Source: Dactylonectria macrodidyma (lineage: Eukaryota; Ascomycota; Sordariomycetes; Hypocreales; Nectriaceae). From it: a DNA stretch of 33,484 nt. The translations under genes were made by a program, and so were the position numbers. The notes beneath the pieces were generated by a model. The model had not been told where the DNA came from. It saw only the letters and a list, made by a program, of their open reading frames with translations, and made no database searches. Numbering within the stretch: position 1 is the first letter of the stretch; each line of letters begins with the position of its first letter. Location: the NCBI GenBank assembly GCA_020744425.1, contig JAGMUV010000061.1:1-33484 (forward strand), written 5' to 3'. Shown piece after piece: positions 31,089 through 33,484 of the stretch.

Positions 31089-32438
31089 TAAAGTTATAGT
31101 TCTTAGTAATATATACTTAGAGAAGGGCTAGAGATTAAATAGTTAAAAGAAATATAATTAATAATAAATAATAGTATAAGACTTTAAAACCTAAGCTTAA
31201 GGTAATAGTAATTTAGAATAACTAGAGTTTTTACTATATTAAAGTATAAGCCTTACTATTCTATTTAACCCTTTAAGATATATTAAGTAACTAAAAAAGC
31301 TAAATAGAAAAGCTAGATAATAAAAAGTAAAAGTATAAAATATAATAAAAGCTTTATATTTATTATATTCTAAGTTACTTTATTATAATTACTTTATTAT
31401 AATTTAATTATTTCTTAATAATTCTAATTATAATATAATTTAATTTATTAAATACTAACTTATTAAAAATTAGTATTATTTTTAAGCTCTTTATAATTTA
31501 ACTAACTTATAATAAATATTATAATAAGTATTTAATATAATATATTTTATACTTTTAATAATGTAAATTTTAATAATTATTATACTTTTTTAATATTTAA
31601 TTTAAATATAAAATTTAATAAAAATATAAAAGTCTTTAATAAATTAAAAGCTAACATATATAATATGCTTGCATAAAAAACATGCTTGCGTAACACTTAT
31701 ATTATACATTTAAAAGTATAAACTTTAAATTTTCTAAAACAGGCTATATAACTCTGAGATTTTTAGGAAATTAATTTTAAATATTTAATTAAAAAGTTAA
31801 TAACCTAGTCTTTTTTTATATTTTAAAATGAATCATTAAGCTAGTTATAAATAAATATAGTAAAAGAAATAGTATGAATTTAATACTACTAGCGCTATAT
31901 GTATATATAACTTAAAAAAATTTATAAAAATAATATATATTATAAATAAGTTAAAGTTAAAGTTTTTACTATTTTAGGCTTAATTTGAATTTTTAAGAAT
32001 TATTTTAGAACTATAGTTTAAAGTTGAAATCAGAATGTTATACTTACTTATTTATTATATAAGCTTATTATATATATTATAATAATAGATTATAATTTTA
32101 AAAAAAATTAAAAGTATTAAAATTTAATAACGTTTTAATAAATAAGTTATTTTAACAATCTTTAAAATTAAAGTATTTTAAAATAATATAAATTATAAAT
32201 AGTATAATTATTATTAAGATATAAAAAGATTAAGAATAAAAAAAGGATATAATAAAAGGAGGTTTTATTAATAAGTCTTAAAAGAAGAAGAATAAAAGTC
32301 TATTTATTATTAAGTTAATTAATAAATTAAGTTTTCCATTTTATAATACTTTAAGAAATATAAAAACATAATATAGAAATATAATAATAAGAAATATAAT
32401 AATATAAAAATAAAAGTCTAAATAGAGGTTTTAATAGT
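31089..32438 (-). mobile_element. Element R copy R20, heavily mutated, interrupted by M8
   Basis: taaagttatagttc at 31089 to gaggttttaatag at about 32437. The exact 15-bp duplication aataataatatatat lies at 31074-31088 and 32439-32453. Removing M8 leaves about 0.92 kb; the interior is a shortened long type with small deletions. The 13-bp array has about two units. Confidence 0.9.
31654..32077. mobile_element. MITE M8, 424 bp, inside R20
   Basis: Left end acatatataatatgcttgc, right end gcttattatatatat, TA at 31652-31653 and 32078-32079. Sister R copies have the uninterrupted aaagctataataata here with a single TA. The left terminal blocks read atgcttgcataa and atgcttgcgtaa, a variant not seen in the other MITEs; the right end has decayed. 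The interior is closest to M3 (gaatttaatactactagcgc near 31877). Confidence 0.9.
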
Positions 32439-32453
32439 AATAATAATATATAT

Positions 32454-33165
32454 AATATTTTATAAAATCTATTTTAAATATTTATATATTATTAAAACCT
32501 TTTTTATAATTTCTTTTAAAAATAAATAATAAGATTATTTTTATTTAATTAATAATACTATTTCTATTATAATTTATTTTAAAATAAAAGCTAGAATTAT
32601 ATTAAAAGATTAAATAATAAAGTTATTATTATAATAATACTATTAGTCCTAAGTTAGCTTATTTTACTTAAGTTCTTATAGTTATAAGCTTTTTTAAATT
32701 ATAATAATTTAACTCTCTTTTTTAATTTAAATATAATAATTTATACTATAATTATTATTTAAAGTAATTAAGAAAAATATTAATTTATTTATAATAGTAA
32801 AGTATATTTATTTATTTTAATATAAAAAATCAAAGTCTTAAATAAAATAGAAAAAGATCTAAGAATAGTAAATTATATAATTCTAATTTTAAATATTTAA
32901 ATAAATAGCTTTTAATTATAAGTTAATTTAAAATAATTTGTATATATTTATCTTTTTAAAAGTAATTTTAATTAATATAATACTTTTTAAAATTAAAATT
33001 TATTATTTTAAAAAGATAAAGTAATTCTATTTATATTCTTACTTATTAATTTTTTTAAACTAATTATAAATTTAAATAAGTATATATTAAAAAAGATAAA
33101 ATCTATTAGCTTTTCTAATATATAATTATAATACTATAGATTTATAAATCTTATATTATATATTA
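32454..33165. other. Unidentified TpA-rich segment
   Basis: About 700 bp with no usable frame. Slightly more CpT/ApG-retaining words (agtcctaagttagcttatttt near 32645) hint at a former element, but no motif or terminal repeat could be paired. Confidence 0.4.
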
Positions 33166-33180
33166 AATTAACAGATATAT

Positions 33181-33484
33181 TAAAGTTATAATCCTTAGTA
33201 ATGCATACTTAGAGAGGGGCTAGAGGTTAAATAGTTAAAAAAAAATATAACTAATAGTGAATAATAGTATAAAGGCCTAAAACCTAAGCCTAAAGCAATA
33301 GTAACTTAGAATAACTAGAGTTTTTACTATATTAGGATATAAGCCTTACTATCCTATTTAACCCTTTAAAATGCATTACTAGAAAAGCTAGATAGAAAAG
33401 CTAGATATCAGAAGGCAAAATCGTTATATAATAAAAGCCCTATAAGGGTTTATCACATTCTAAGCTTATCACAGTTCTAAGTCA
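33181..33484 (-). mobile_element. Element R copy R21, 3' part, cut by window end
   Basis: taaagttataatcctt at 33181, then the usual order: cttagagaggggctagagg, the A-run, taagcctaaagcaatagtaa, ccttactatcctatttaacc, two units of gaaaagctagat (33372-33398), ggcaaaatcgtt, aaagccctataagggttt hairpin, and continues off the end. Moderately mutated. Confidence 0.9.

Noticed and set aside
1..33484. Mitochondrial or plastid origin because of the AT content
   Set aside because: No organellar genes, tRNAs or rRNAs are present; CpA-specific depletion, nested insertions with target duplications, and pogo/Fot1 relics indicate nuclear repeats.

Overview
The window is a gene-free, extremely A+T-rich block that looks like a transposon graveyard in a filamentous ascomycete with repeat-induced point mutation (RIP). 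Repeats have lost C in CpA context (and G in TpG), giving a TpA-saturated sequence, while C in CpT and CpC survives. Where a lightly mutated and a mutated copy of one repeat can be aligned (27644-27660 reads aacaccacaatgg where 9952-9965 reads aatactataatga), the CpA cytosines changed and the CpC cytosine did not. I see no intact protein-coding gene, tRNA, rRNA or CRISPR array. The species cannot be named from this.

Three kinds of element make up most of the window. (1) A non-coding repeat of about 1.1 kb, called element R here, with at least 20 full, truncated or nested copies. One end is CGCTATTAAAACC and the other is ...CTATAACCTTA. Most copies are flanked by 12-17 bp direct repeats. Copies that lost one end always keep the CCTTA end and still have flanking duplications, the signature of a retroposon (LINE/SINE-like) with 5' truncation. 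I read CGCTATT as 5' and CCTTA as 3'; '+' or '-' gives that direction. (2) Eight miniature inverted-repeat elements (MITEs M1-M8), about 425 bp, starting ACGTATATA and inserted at TA. (3) Two RIP-destroyed copies of a ~1.85 kb DNA transposon (Fot A, Fot B) with the same type of termini and TA target, whose decayed frame still shows a pogo/Fot1-type transposase (CENP-B-like HTH, first catalytic region, C-terminal block).

Layout: 1-279 R tails; 516-1630 R3; 2369-7263 an R copy (R5) holding three further R copies, one of which holds M1; 7382-7807 M2; 7810-9508 unidentified; 9525-10076 R8 (truncated); 10292-11636 R9 holding M3; 12677-15814 Fot A holding a lightly mutated R copy and a large (TTTA)n expansion; 16387-16811 M4; 16970-18056 R10; 18375-22537 R11 holding R12 and R13, with R14 inside R13; 23437-24489 R16; 24642-25758 R17; 25956-29172 M5 holding Fot B, which holds R18 and M6; 29434-29892 M7; 29918-30936 R19; 31089-32438 R20 holding M8; 33181 to the end R21. 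Segments between these are TpA-rich and presumably older, unrecognisable elements.

The nest gives an insertion order: R5 before R4, R6 and R7; R7 before M1; M5 before Fot B before R18 and M6. Sites still empty in sister copies confirm boundaries and TA duplications. GC-richer islands (9660-9960, 13621-14190, 21360-21660, 27480-27727) are the least mutated R segments and are the best material for rebuilding a consensus of this apparently unnamed repeat.
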